Of a stretch of 64,000 nucleotides of DNA, positions 11,334 to 23,000 are shown one piece after another. The DNA comes from Pelodera strongyloides (lineage: Eukaryota; Nematoda; Chromadorea; Rhabditida; Rhabditidae). The notes below the pieces were generated by a model. It had not been told where the DNA came from, did not search any database, and saw only the letters and a list, made by a program, of their open reading frames with translations. The stretch's first letter is position 1; every line of letters starts with the position of its first letter. The translations under genes were made by a program, and so were the position numbers. The stretch covers positions 496,001 through 560,000 of the forward strand of contig JAANDG010000020.1 of NCBI GenBank assembly GCA_036852015.1, written 5' to 3'.

Positions 11334-14300
11334 TTACTGTTCTCCAGTAAGAAACTTGGCTGCCTTCTGTGCCTCGATAACCTTTCTCTTCTTGACCAAA
11401 ATGGCCTGTTCTGTTCCCGTCTTTCGGATGCTCTGAAAAAGAATTGAGAGGAAATAATCGCCAGTTCCGTTTAATTCACAAACAGAAAAAGAAAGATCTC
11501 TAAGTCTCTAATTGATGAGGCTTTGGTCCCTCCAAAATTAGCTTGTACTCAGAGATTAGGGGGACACTCACAAACAGAAAAATCGATAATTGCTGAGCTA
11601 ATGAGCTTTGTCCAATTGTCCCTCCAAAATTAGCCTGTACTCAGAGCATAGAGGGAAATCTTCTTGTAATACTAAATTATACTAAATTCGGTAGGCTGTT
11701 AGAAAAATGAAAAGAATAATTCTCACCTTCTTAACCTTCTGGTATGCTCTTTGCCTCTTCTTCGGCAGCATCATTTCACGAAGTTTCAAGTCTTCACCCT
11801 GCAAATAGACCAAGGTATTTTGAAATGTGCCGCACATATAAAAGAGTTTCTATGATGTCTCGATGATGATATGATATGATGATGTAAGGTCGCACAAATT
11901 GGAATGCGTCGTTAGAACGCGTTTCATAGTAACACAATTTTGATATCACAAATCATCTGAGAAGCGCATTTTCGAGTTTCTCATTGTGGATCTTGTTTTG
12001 AAGTGCGGATAACCTTTTCACGGGGACCACGGGACCAGCAAAATGTTAAGCTAAAATTTTAATTAAAGAAAAAAAATTCCGGTCATACCTCGGTGTTGAC
12101 CTCGACCTGCTTGATCTTCCTGTGCATTCTTCCCAGTTTCACATTCATTCCCTTCTCCTCCTCCTCCTTTCTTCTCTTCTCACGCAGCGTCTGCTTGAGC
12201 ACCTTTCGGCTGCCGTCACCCAAGTCGGGCATGGGAGCCGGGTTGGCCGCCTCTAGTGGAGCCACATCTAAACAATAATAATGGTTTATCATTGAGACAT
12301 AAATAACAGATAATCAAAATGCAGGCGCGTTCGGGTTGCCCTTTCCGAAAGGAAAAGGGGCAAAAACCCCGTTCGTTTTGGACCTTCCCGGCAGGATTTA
12401 ATGCCTTGAGAAAGCAACACATAAAGTATGAAAGATGCGCTCACGGAGATGGTCTCAGTAGCCTAGTGGCCGAAACATAATCACTAATACCATGAGCCGT
12501 TTCACTCAACTATATAAATTTGTAATAGCCTTCGGAAGTCTGAACCAAACTATAAGTTCGTTAGTGCGCGATTTTACACCGCCGTATGACCAGCAACGTT
12601 CCAAATATACTAACAAGGCAATTAACCATATGTCATAAACAACAAGAGATAAACGACTCACCCTTTCCAATGATGCGCAATTCTTCAATTCGTTCCACTG
12701 GAATGTAATCTCCAGGCTTCTCCTTCACGAACGGACTGCAAAAAAAACGACAATTGCAAACATTAACGTAGATAGGACACTTTTTAGGATAAGGACCAAA
12801 ACAATCTTCAGAGGCCATATTCACCACTCCGATTCCCTCGGGGAGATAATAAAACGAAAAACGAGACAATCACATTCACAGTATTCACAACAGACAGTCA
12901 AAATGTATGCTCACTTTACTTTCATAATGTAACATGCATCAGTGTTATTTTAATATGAATACATTCAGTTTCAAAGAAACCCAAACTTGATCAACTGTCA
13001 CCTGAAATGCGGAGGCAGCGTCTGACCAGGCAGGTATTTCTGGGAGGGCAGTCTTCTTCTGGCATTCAGTGTGTCAAACACCCACTGTGGTTGCACGTAT
13101 ATTCTGAAAACAAAAACGTTAAGATAAAGTAAAACACTCGAAGAAGAAGTAGCATTCAAGACCACAGTAAGCGAGTAAAATGAGAATCAAAAGAATGCAT
13201 CAATTATCAAATGAGTTACTTGAATGGAACCTAGTTACAAATCAAGTTTCAGTTACACATCTTCTCAAAAACCTCTCAAATACACAAAGTGAAAGCATAC
13301 ACAATCATCTCATGACCAGATAATTAATCAAACTTATCAAACACACCTGTTCACGTTAACCTTGTCCATTTGAACTGGTCTGTCCACAATCTGGTGTGTG
13401 ATTTGTGGTGAATCGACCGCAATCTCATTCGGAGCATTCTCCCACGTTACCTGACCTGCAAAAAATAGAGTTACTAATATAATATTTGCGTACTTAGTTC
13501 TGGAGCTACAAATTGTAAGTGAAACCATGAAACATTACTTTGAAATGTAAAAAAACCTCTGTAAAAATCACTCACCTCCACAATTTCTGATAATCAAGGC
13601 GAGCGCTTCTTTGGGGCATTCGCGATTAATGAAGAACGTCATATTCTTGAATAGTGTCCTGAAATACAGAAGATGTACACAGGAAACAGAAAATGTTTAA
13701 CCCAATATCGGTTACTCCTTCGGCTGCAGAAAAGAAAAGTGAAAATCAGGTCATATAATCGAACAACGTTTTCGAAAGGAGAATCAAAGACAGCCATGAC
13801 GATTATGCAACTCAATAAACACAAAATGTTAGTTTGGCAGTTTACATGTGTGTTTTCATAAATGTTCATTTGACTGTTATTGTGCACCTCCTTAACGTAA
13901 ACAAATAATTATCAAATATTAAAAGACGGACTTGATCTGCTTGGCCTCCTTCATTCTCTCTGCCAGTCCATCGTCGTCCTCAAAACTGTCAATTTCCTCA
14001 TCGTCCTTTTCTTCGGCGTCAACACGACGAGCCAGTGGACGACACAGCGAGTAGACCTATTTATTTATTGTTTATTTATTGCAAAGTGCCCATGATAATA
14101 CAGATACAGATTCTCACAATGTCTGATCTGAAACAGTCTTAGTGACCGGGGAAGTTCTATATATGGGATTTCATTCACTATGCATAGTTGTTCTTTCTTG
14201 ATTCCGAATTTGCGAAGACAAATGATGCGCGGTATCGATTTACGTCACACGCAGGTCTGAGTGGATATGAGCAACTCTTCAATCTTTACTGCAAATCATA

Positions 14301-16719
14301 AGCCGCCAAATCGTGATTAGTTAAGCAGACGCGCAATTTTTACAAGGAAAGTACAACCATTATCGACTATAGTAAAAAAAGCTGGAATAAGTAAATACCT
14401 TCTCAATGTGCTCCTCCTTCTTGCCCTGGTCGTTTGCTGCAAGTAACATGTTTAAATTATATTTCTCTGATCTGAATAATACAATAAGTAATCATTTTAC
14501 AGTAACATATGGGGTACTCATACATGCAGAAATGCGCGATTCTCATACCAACAGTAATGGTCCAAAATTCCAAAATGGTACAACTGAAAAAAACCCACTC
14601 AATTCCACCATCTCCTCTCCGACATGAATTCGTGGCGGGTAAAAAAGACCAAGCATTTGGTACAACCTAAACAAAATGTTTGTATGTAAACATACACAAC
14701 TGAAGGAACTGGAACGGCAATATATAATCACCTCACCAATGAAAAAATCAGCTAATGATTGACTACAGCCGACAGGCTCATACAGCCTTCACAAAATGTA
14801 TATCTATCCTAAAAGTTCAGACCATTCACAAACGAGGCGGATTCAAACATTCAAAGCTTTCAACACAACAACAAAATCTTACTTGTAGTTGACAAACTCC
14901 AACAGCGCAATGTAGAAGTCAGTGAATGTGGCCATGACTTGAAAGTCCACATCTCCAGCCTCGCCAACTCCTCGCTCATGAGGCACTACCCAGGTCACCT
15001 TCTCACCACAGATGATGGCTTGGTAGTAAATACCCTAAATACAACACAATCGTTTTCCGTGAATACATACACTATAAAGCAAGAGAAAAATGTTATTTGA
15101 AATTTACTAAAAAAAACAGCAGTTATATTTCGTCTTTGACACTTTGACTAAACAGCTAATGCGTGTTAGTTACGTACTGCCTGTAATTGTGAATATTGCG
15201 GATTACAGGCTTCATTTGTAGTTTTTTTTGCTCTGAATCACGAAACCACGAATTTTCCCACAAATGATCCTCCAAACAATAAGTCGTGGTGTCGAAGGCA
15301 CAGAGAAGTGAATTCAAAATATCAACCAAACAAAAAAACGTCATACCTTGATTGAGATGAAAGTGTTGAAGAGTGAGTGTGATTCGATGACGTAATGCAT
15401 GAACTCTGAAGACAAGCGACGACATTCTTGCACAACCTCTGCTTTCACAACCTAAAAGGGAAACATCGTATGTAAGAAATAAACCCTTCAAAGCTTGATC
15501 GAAAGAATAAAGTCCTCCTCAAATTGCCCATTTTCGAACTGGCTCAGTCTAGCTATCCATCGTAATCAGCAAGATTTTATAGGAGCCAGACAGTGCCTAT
15601 TACGATTTTAAAATTCACGAATACTCCAACAAAAAGAACACTATCGGACACCAATGAAATCAAGAATCAGATGACACGCAAATACATCATTGACAGTTCA
15701 AACAATGGGAGGTCCAGAGTCCAGACTCCAGAACGATACTTTCATGAATGAAAGAGTGATTATCGGAAACATGCAGAAATAAGACATTGTATTTACATTC
15801 ACTTAAAAAGCGAACGTCTCTCAAATGACGATGGTGTCAATCTCAATCACATTTTCGAAGACAACTGACAACGATGAAAAATCGATTACCTTTGAGCTCT
15901 GGAAAGTGGCGAAGAGGAATACCATACAGAGTGGATCATCCATATCACGCAGTGCTGATCCAAAGGTCGGATATCTAGAGGTAAATGACTTAGAACTTTA
16001 ATTAGACTGAAAAATTTATGAAATTTAATTAGATTTGTAAGAGAAAATATACTCAAATATTTCCTCCTACTCTCTCACTTTTGCTAAACGCGAAAAGCCC
16101 CTTGTTAGCCGTTACCGTTAGCATGTTGATAGTTGATGTCGATGTTGGTCTCCTTACTCATTACTGTACTCTGCACTGACATCATAGGGCACCTTTTGGC
16201 CCCAACACAATACTGTCACGACTGTTAGCCTTACCGTACGAAATAAGATAATTCATATAATAGTATTACAAACGCAAGTATATGAGAAAATATGAAAAGA
16301 ATCCGTGTGATACAAAAAGCTAACCTTTCTTTGATAATCCTATCCAGGGTATACTCCGGCTTGTTTTCGTAGAACCTTTCCACGCGTTCAGTCATTTGCT
16401 TTCTTTTGTAGCGGTTCACTTTTTTCATAAACGTCTGAAAAGCAATATACATACCACAATATGACAACAACTTACACAGAATAAACAAAAAAGAAGCTAA
16501 TTGGAAATAAGTAGTACCCGGATTTACTAGTCCTTACCTTTTCATATCTGAACTTGTTGATGATCGGCTCATGAAGGAGATAACGGATGTCCCTCACAGA
16601 GTACCACACTTTATTCTCGGTACTGCCCTTGTTCACCTAAAACAAAGTCACTAATTCAAAAAATATTATGAAAGTTCCCTTGCCTTGCTGTTATACTTGT
16701 ATTTAATAGATAAATATAA

Positions 16720-16766
<47 letters not shown>

Positions 16767-17031
16767 ATATGGTGTAATAATATACGATGGTGATGTCAGC
16801 CTAGTTACGCCAAGTACTTAGAATTCACAATCATCAACGCTTGCACTAGGTATCGTCATTTAGGACACTTACCTTCTTCTTGTGGTTCGGCTCGTGTGGA
16901 TACACTCCCTTAAGGATACAGAGACGCCTGAAGTCCTGCCATGAAACCTGCAGTTTCTTCATCGCCTTTCCTTTGGTGATGTACTTGGTGGCCACCCCCC
17001 GCTCACCCTTCTTCTTCGCAATGTTTGGCAT
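11334..17031 (-). CDS. lpd-7: Pescadillo (PES1), 60S ribosome biogenesis factor
   Basis: Pescadillo is a nucleolar protein of the PeBoW complex (with BOP1 and WDR12), needed for 27S/32S pre-rRNA processing and 60S assembly. Sixteen exons, high to low: 16873-17031, 16538-16636, 16325-16434, 15890-15974, 15347-15451, 14883-15034, 14599-14666, 14399-14436, 13932-14056, 13576-13658, 13347-13455, 13002-13103, 12662-12735, 12089-12267, 11727-11798, 11334-11432. They sum to 1659 nt (552 residues; human 588). The N terminus [20 protein letters not shown] and the FRRLCILKG(V)YPHEP motif are diagnostic. A BRCT domain spans roughly residues 313-405 ([18 protein letters not shown]). The C-terminal tail is basic, ending KFLTGEQ. 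An acidic stretch is encoded in exon 13932-14056. The donor of 14599-14666 was chosen by phase. A splice acceptor six bases upstream of the ATG suggests spliced-leader addition. Confidence 0.95.
12812..12845. repeat. Half copy of the GAGGCCATATTCACCACTCC foldback
   Basis: Only one arm is present, GAGGCCATATTCACCACTCC then GATTCCCTCGGGG, matching 1541-1575 in sequence order. It lies in the pescadillo intron between exons 12 and 13. Confidence 0.6.
16719..16766. repeat. (TA)n microsatellite in pescadillo intron
   Basis: Almost pure TA repeats with a CACACA end, between exons 1 and 2. Confidence 0.9.
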
Positions 17032-17037
17032 CTTGTT

Positions 17038-17039
17038 CT
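17038..17039 (-). promoter_or_regulatory. Probable trans-splice acceptor for pescadillo
   Basis: On the minus strand GTCTTTTCAG is followed by AACAAG and then the ATG. No matching donor exon is seen upstream. Confidence 0.5.
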
Positions 17040-17159
17040 GAAAAGACTATAATCAATGTAAACTATAATAGATGCATTGTAATGCTTCGAGATTGCCGAA
17101 ACACAACAAGCCACAGCCACATCGAAATTTTCAAAATACACGTACATCCATATCGGTAA

Positions 17160-17462
17160 AGCCGCGCTCGAGTTGGGAAAAAGTTGTAGAATTCCGGAAT
17201 TCCACCGTTCGAGATGGGACACCGGAAACGTAAATGTTTTTCCGCTATACTTGATTGATGTTGTATCTGGTTGATTGTATGTGTGAATAAAGTAGTGATA
17301 TTTATTTATTTAACCCCAACCGTCGGGGTCAAGCGTCATTTTTGGCTCCTGCAGTGGCTAAAAATACTACGGTATTTTTGCTTTTCCGCGCACGTTTCCG
17401 CGTCCATCTCGAACGCTGGAATTCCGGAATTCCACCAGCTTTTCCCCAACTCGAACGCGGCT
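17160..17462. repeat. Foldback element, AGCCGCG(CT)CGAGTTGGG ends
   Basis: The left arm GCTCGAGTTGGGAAAAAGTT is complementary to the right arm AGCTTTTCCCCAACTCGAAC. Both arms also carry GAATTCCGGAATTCCACC. Confidence 0.75.
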
Positions 17463-18655
17463 TGAACTGTGCAAATGAAGCAGACCTTATATTTAAACAA
17501 TGCAAATGAACCAGACCTTATATTTTCTTTTTTATATTTAAAATAATATATACTCGGCCAAGCACTGCCTCAGCGATGAAAAAATAGGTCATTTTACGCA
17601 TTTTACTACGAGACTATGCTTTGTGACTGAGAAAAAAATATAGGTACGCAAATTCTGTTACATAATTCGGCAGAATGTGGAGCCTTTCTCTATTATGTAT
17701 GGGTGGTTGTTTTACAATATAGTTAAATGAGCTGCGTCCTCGTTCATTACAAAGATGAAGATCACTTCTTTTTCACAGAGTAGCTTCGTGCTTCACTTAC
17801 ATTACGCACAGCCAGACTAGGGAGCATTGGGAGAGCAAATATTTAGTGCCACAGAAAATAACTACTACAGGAAAAAAGCGAATAGACTAGGCAGAAAAAC
17901 TAAGCCCCCTTTCATAAAGGCCGCCCAACCAAAAGTTCAAATAAGGCCGCCTATACTTCAATAGAGCCGATAATACAAGCAAAAAATTCGGGCGCGGCAC
18001 GCACGGCAAAACGTTAATTATAATCAGAATATTTAATCATGATGATGTGTTTTCACATAAAAAAATGCGATAGGCGATAGGCCACGTGTTAGTCTGGTTA
18101 GTCAGTTTCAAATTCAAAGCAGATGTAAGATGTAAGCCACAAAACAGCTCCGTAATTGTCTCCAACCACATAGCATGCCTTTTTCCTAGCTATTCATTCA
18201 AAGAAGCGCAATATACGAAGTGCGTGCCACCGGCGCAAACGTAGGGTTGGTACAGCGACCATGAGGCCAAGTGAGCAACTTCGCGAAATCTAACAAAGTA
18301 CGGAATCTTGCAATATGACAAGGAAAACGTACTCCGAGAAAACAAATAATACAAGTATTCCAGGACAACGCTGTTTCAAGTCGAAAAAAAAAACACAATG
18401 AGATCTTTCGCATTTTGTCGAATGCGAAAAAAATGCACCATGTAATAGCTGCACAGAACAGAATATTACAGTAAACTGCACTTTTCGTTTAAATCCCTGA
18501 AACATGTTTACTGCCTATCGGCTCAGGAGCGAATGGTGATACTCTGTTTCTGTGTTATTTATTTTTCTAGCGTAAATTCAAAATCCTTCAAAAAATTTCC
18601 TTAAAATTTATTTTATGTTTTTAATCACGGAAATGCCTTTTATAAATCCATGCTA

Positions 18656-18878
18656 GCGCATTCGAGTTGGGCAAAATGCACAAATTTCGCGAAATAATCA
18701 GTTCGAGTTGACTGTTAGCCAGTGTTAGCGCGCTGCGAAATATCCCGCTCATATGAGAGACGCAGAGTCTTGGAAATATTTTTTTCCTGGGCCCTCTTAT
18801 TTGTCAACAATCTCTCACCCTATCAACTCGAACTGATTATTTCGCGGAATTTGCGCATTTTGCCCAACTCGAATGCGC
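18656..18878. repeat. Foldback element, GCGCATTCGAGTTGGGC ends
   Basis: GCGCATTCGAGTTGGGCAAA at the left is complementary to TTTGCCCAACTCGAATGCGC-like sequence at the right. A second inner pair is AATAATCAGTTCGAGTTGA and TCAACTCGAACTGATTATT. Confidence 0.8.
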
Positions 18879-18916
18879 CCTAAGCGTCTGCTTTCAATTG
18901 ACTAGATCCATATATC

Positions 18917-18947
18917 GGAGAAAATTACATTCTGTAATTTTCTCCGA
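18917..18947. repeat. Perfect short hairpin
   Basis: CGGAGAAAATTACA and TGTAATTTTCTCCG flank a three-base loop. Confidence 0.8.
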
Positions 18948-19167
18948 TCCGGCGAGAAAATTCTGTTCCTTGAAAAAATGTCTAATTGGCTGTTGAGTTT
19001 CCTAGGTCTATTTTGTTGCCCTCACTTTGCCATCCTAAATGCGCTTATGGAGCCTAAGCGAGATCTCATTTTATTGTTGTCGTGTGCAATTTCCAATATT
19101 CATACTGTATGTCGCATCCCGTATCACTTGTCTGGATTTGCTGTGCGCTACAAAATGTGCTTATTGC

Positions 19168-19169
19168 AG
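19168..19169 (+). promoter_or_regulatory. Probable trans-splice acceptor for rpl-9
   Basis: TTATTGCAG lies 17 bases before the ATG, with no convincing coding exon upstream. Confidence 0.5.
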
Positions 19170-19186
19170 GGTATCCCAGTAAGATC

Positions 19187-19981
19187 ATGAAGTTGATCAA
19201 GGCAGAGGACACTGTTAAGTTCCCCGAGGGTGTTACCTTCGAAATCAAGAAGCGTATCGTGCTGGTCCATGGCCCCCGTGGAACTCTGCGTCGTGACTTC
19301 CGTCACCTCCATATGGAGATGATCCGTCAAGATAAGGATACTCTCATCGTCCGTAAGTGGTTCGGAGTTCGCAAGGAGCTTGCTGCCATCCGCACTGTAT
19401 GCTCTCACATCGAGAACATGGTCAAGGGAGTGACTAAGGGATTCCGCTACAAGATGCGCTCCGTGTATGCTCATTTCCCCATCAACGTTTCGATCCAGGA
19501 GAAGGGAAAGCTTGTAGAGGTAATGAACTATCCATTGTTCTAAATATGTTTGTAGGTATCATACACTGGTCTTATGTTGGTCGTTATTTAACTGGGTAAT
19601 TGTCAGAACTAACGTCTGTGTCAAGGTGTACTGTATAACTGGGTAATTGTGAGAACTTTGGTAACGTTTGTTTCAAGGTGTACTGTATAACATGAAATCA
19701 AACCCTGTTTTGGTATTATGTACTGTGTATATTCTACGTTTTCGTTTTAGATCCGTAACTTCTTGGGAGAGAAGATCATCCGCAAGGTCATCGTTCCCGA
19801 GGGTGTCACCGTTGTCATGTCCACCAACGTCAAGGACGAAGTTGTTCTTGATGGAAACGATATCCAGGTTGTTTCTCAAACTGCCGCTTCTATCCAACAA
19901 TCTACTGCTGTCAAGAACAAGGATATTAGAAAGTTCCTTGACGGTATCTACGTCAGTGAAAAGACCACTATTGTCGAGTAA
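19187..19981 (+). CDS. rpl-9: 60S ribosomal protein L9 (uL6)
   Basis: Large-subunit ribosomal protein near the sarcin-ricin loop and P-stalk base. Two exons, 19187-19519 and 19751-19981, give 187 residues (human 192). The start is [20 protein letters not shown], with [31 protein letters not shown] and [11 protein letters not shown] typical of eukaryotic L9; the end is [13 protein letters not shown]. Codon use is strongly C-ending, as in highly expressed genes. The ATG is 17 bases after a TTATTGCAG acceptor (19167-19169), consistent with spliced-leader trans-splicing. The stop is only 98 nt from the stop of the convergent aldehyde dehydrogenase gene. Confidence 0.97.
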
Positions 19982-20079
19982 TCGTTAATTCATGTTGTTG
20001 TTATAAATTGATTGTTATCGTGTGTGTTTCGTGTACTCGTCATACAGCATTGCTTTATTATTTATGATACACTTGAGCT

Positions 20080-23000
20080 TTAATATGTGCAACTCTTTGC
20101 GTCCAGGTTGACGTATATGGCTTTCGTTTGAGTGTGAGCCTTGAGGGTGTCGATGCAGTTTTCTCTTCCATGACCCGAATTCTTATATCCACCGAAATCT
20201 ACGTTGGCATCGCAGTCGTTATAGGTGTTGATGAACACAGTTCCGGCCTGGAGCCTTGTGGCCACACGGTGAGCGCGTGCCACATCTCTGAAAAGTTCTT
20301 AGTTACAGATTTGGTAACAGCCTTTTTGTGATTAGAGCTAGTGAGGCATAGTTCACAAACAAACAAAGTTGATTATTCGCGAGTCTCGAATCCGTGTTCA
20401 AAAACGTGCTGTATATCATCATGGCGCGCGCAGTCGAGTATTTTACCTTAGAGTTAAATAATCTACTAGGGATTACGTATCTATAGAGTAATATTGGTGC
20501 ACAGTGACTAATTCTTACCCAGTGAAGACACCGGCTGCCAGTCCGAAAGTGGTGTTGTTTCCCCTCTGAATAGCCTCTTCTTCCGACTCGAAAGGGAGGA
20601 TTAGCATCACTGCTCCGAAGATCTCCTCTCTGCAAATAAAACATTGGTTATTTTGAGTCCATACAACACAGTTCGAAGCTGGGATCACTGAAGAAAATTT
20701 GAAGGTGCACCGCCGACACTTGGCACTGAAAAGGTCCTCACGTACCAATTCCGCACATTTTAGCAGCCTTATACATGTAATGATGAGTTAATTTGTCTGG
20801 CTCGAAAGATACATTGCTTACACATTACACATAGTTAATTTGTCTGGCTCTAAAGATACATTGCTTACACATTACACGAGGTTTCTTACCTGACACACTT
20901 GGCATTGTCATCTAGGCCAGTAACGACAGCTGGGTCAAAATAGAATCCATTTTCCACACCTTCTGGGCTCACGCGAACACCACCGCGAAGTAGCTTGCCT
21001 CCCTAGAATTTACTGTCCTTCGGTTTTCAGGGAATTGCAGACTTTCGGTGTACTGTATATGTCAAACTAATACAGTATATCTATCTACTAGCTTACATCT
21101 GTTGTTTGTAAATAAAAGTGATTTGACCTACTTCTTGCTTGGCACTTTCCACAAATCCTAGGATTCTGTTCAGATGGCCCTCATTGATGTTGGCCCCCAC
21201 ACGAGTGTCTTCCTTCAACGGATCTCCGATCTTCAACTTCTCGTCACAGGCCTTAAATGGAATAGTTATAAAGAAAAACTATTCAAGTAATTATCAGAAT
21301 CAAAAACAAAGCGAAATACTGGCCGGTTTTTGAAACACATCGAGTAGATCAGTATTCTTATGCTGCCTATGCAAAAGAGCATAAATTAGAATAAAAACTC
21401 GAGCTAAATTCGAGTAAATTAGCATAAGTGCGATGCGTTTCAATAACCGGCCGGTATTTCGCTTTAAGAATATGACAATGAGACCTTGGCCGTTTCGGCG
21501 TCCGAGTCCGAGTGTAGGTTTACAGCATTCCACGCCTAATTAAAAACTAGCCTTGAGGAGGGATTCGGTGAATCTTTCGAGAATTCCTCGTTGGACGAAC
21601 ACACGGGTCGCATTTGTGCACACTTGCCCTGGAATAGTGAATGAGTGAACAACGTTACAAATAAAGCGGTATGGTAGGTGGTTTTTGAAACTTCGTGTAC
21701 CATTTTGTGCGCTTGCAGCAAGAAGATACGCACAGTTGCAGAAAACATCGCGCTTTATTATTGTACCAAGTAGGCATATACTTTTTTTAGTCCACCTTAC
21801 GGTATCTACATGTAGATCTCGGCTAGCAAATAATTTACCCATTTTTACGCGGTGCGGTTGTGACAGTAGCGTAATTCTTTGATTTTCTCACAAAAATCGA
21901 GTATGGCTGTTTTTTCCAGGAGCCAGTGACTTTCCTTACCTTAGAGGAGGCTCACGAGAAACAGGCCCCCTTATTTCTTTCCTTTATCAAAGGAAAACAA
22001 GGGTTCACTAATACATATCTCACCCTGATTGAGGAAGTTGGCGAGCATTGCAGCTCCGACAGCTCCGTCCACGTCGGAATCGTCAAAGATAATCAACTCG
22101 CTCTTGCCACCCAACTCGAGAGTGCACTGAACATGTACTGCATTGAAAACAAGTCTGTGTATGTGTTTGTTTGTATGTGTGTGTTGGGTGTGTGTGTATA
22201 TGTATGTGTGCGTGTGTGTTTGTGTGTGTTTGTGTGTGTGTTTGTGTTTGTGTGTGCGCGTTTGTGTGTGTTTGTGTGTGCCCGTTTATGTGTGTGTGCG
22301 TGTGCGTGTGTGTGCGTGCTTGCGCTTGAATGTGTACATGTGCCTTCGTACACGTGCGCACATATTCGTGTGCATGCGTGTGGCAGTAGTGTGTGCGCAA
22401 CGCAAGATGGTACTCAATGCTGAGAACATTTTCGTCTAGAACACTAAGCTTCTATCCAAACTTCCAAACTAAAAACCTACCGGCTTGAGGTGTTCCTTAG
22501 CTGCAGCCCTCTTAACGGCCAACCCAGTGGGCACACTGCCAGTGAATGAGAGCTTAGAGACGAGCGCATGCTCACAAAGGACCGTTCCCGTCTCAGCCTC
22601 TCCCTCAAATTATGGTTATTTTTATTTATGTCATCAAAAAGGTTATATGAAGAATATTATTGAAACAAGGGCGACTATGCACTACTATATGTATACCGTA
22701 AGCAAGGCTTCGTGAAGTGTCCAATTGAATTTTTATTAGGTGGAGGTCTTTTATTCTCTATTAGTATGGTTCTCGTTCTCAGTTCTCACCTAGTACAACT
22801 AATGTTCGTGGTCAATAGCCCGTATTCTCGCGTCACTGGTAGGCCTCCCAATTGGGAATGACCTACCAGTGGGAGAAAAAGCGCTAATTCTGGTGTACTG
22901 GTAGGAGGCGCGTCGCTGGCCGCGGTTTCCCAATTGGTAGCGGATTGGGAGGGCTGTTGCATGCATAGGCCTACCAGAGGAGATTACCACTACCAGAGCC

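Larger units (their letters stand above)
17040..19169. other. Divergent intergenic region, pescadillo / rpl-9
   Basis: Should contain both promoters. No gene is seen. Two foldback elements lie at 17160-17462 and 18656-18878, and a short perfect hairpin at 18917-18947. Confidence 0.5.

Noticed and set aside
22083..22439. Long ORFs of Cys/Val/Thr/His repeats
   Set aside because: Translation of a GT-rich simple repeat in an ALDH intron.
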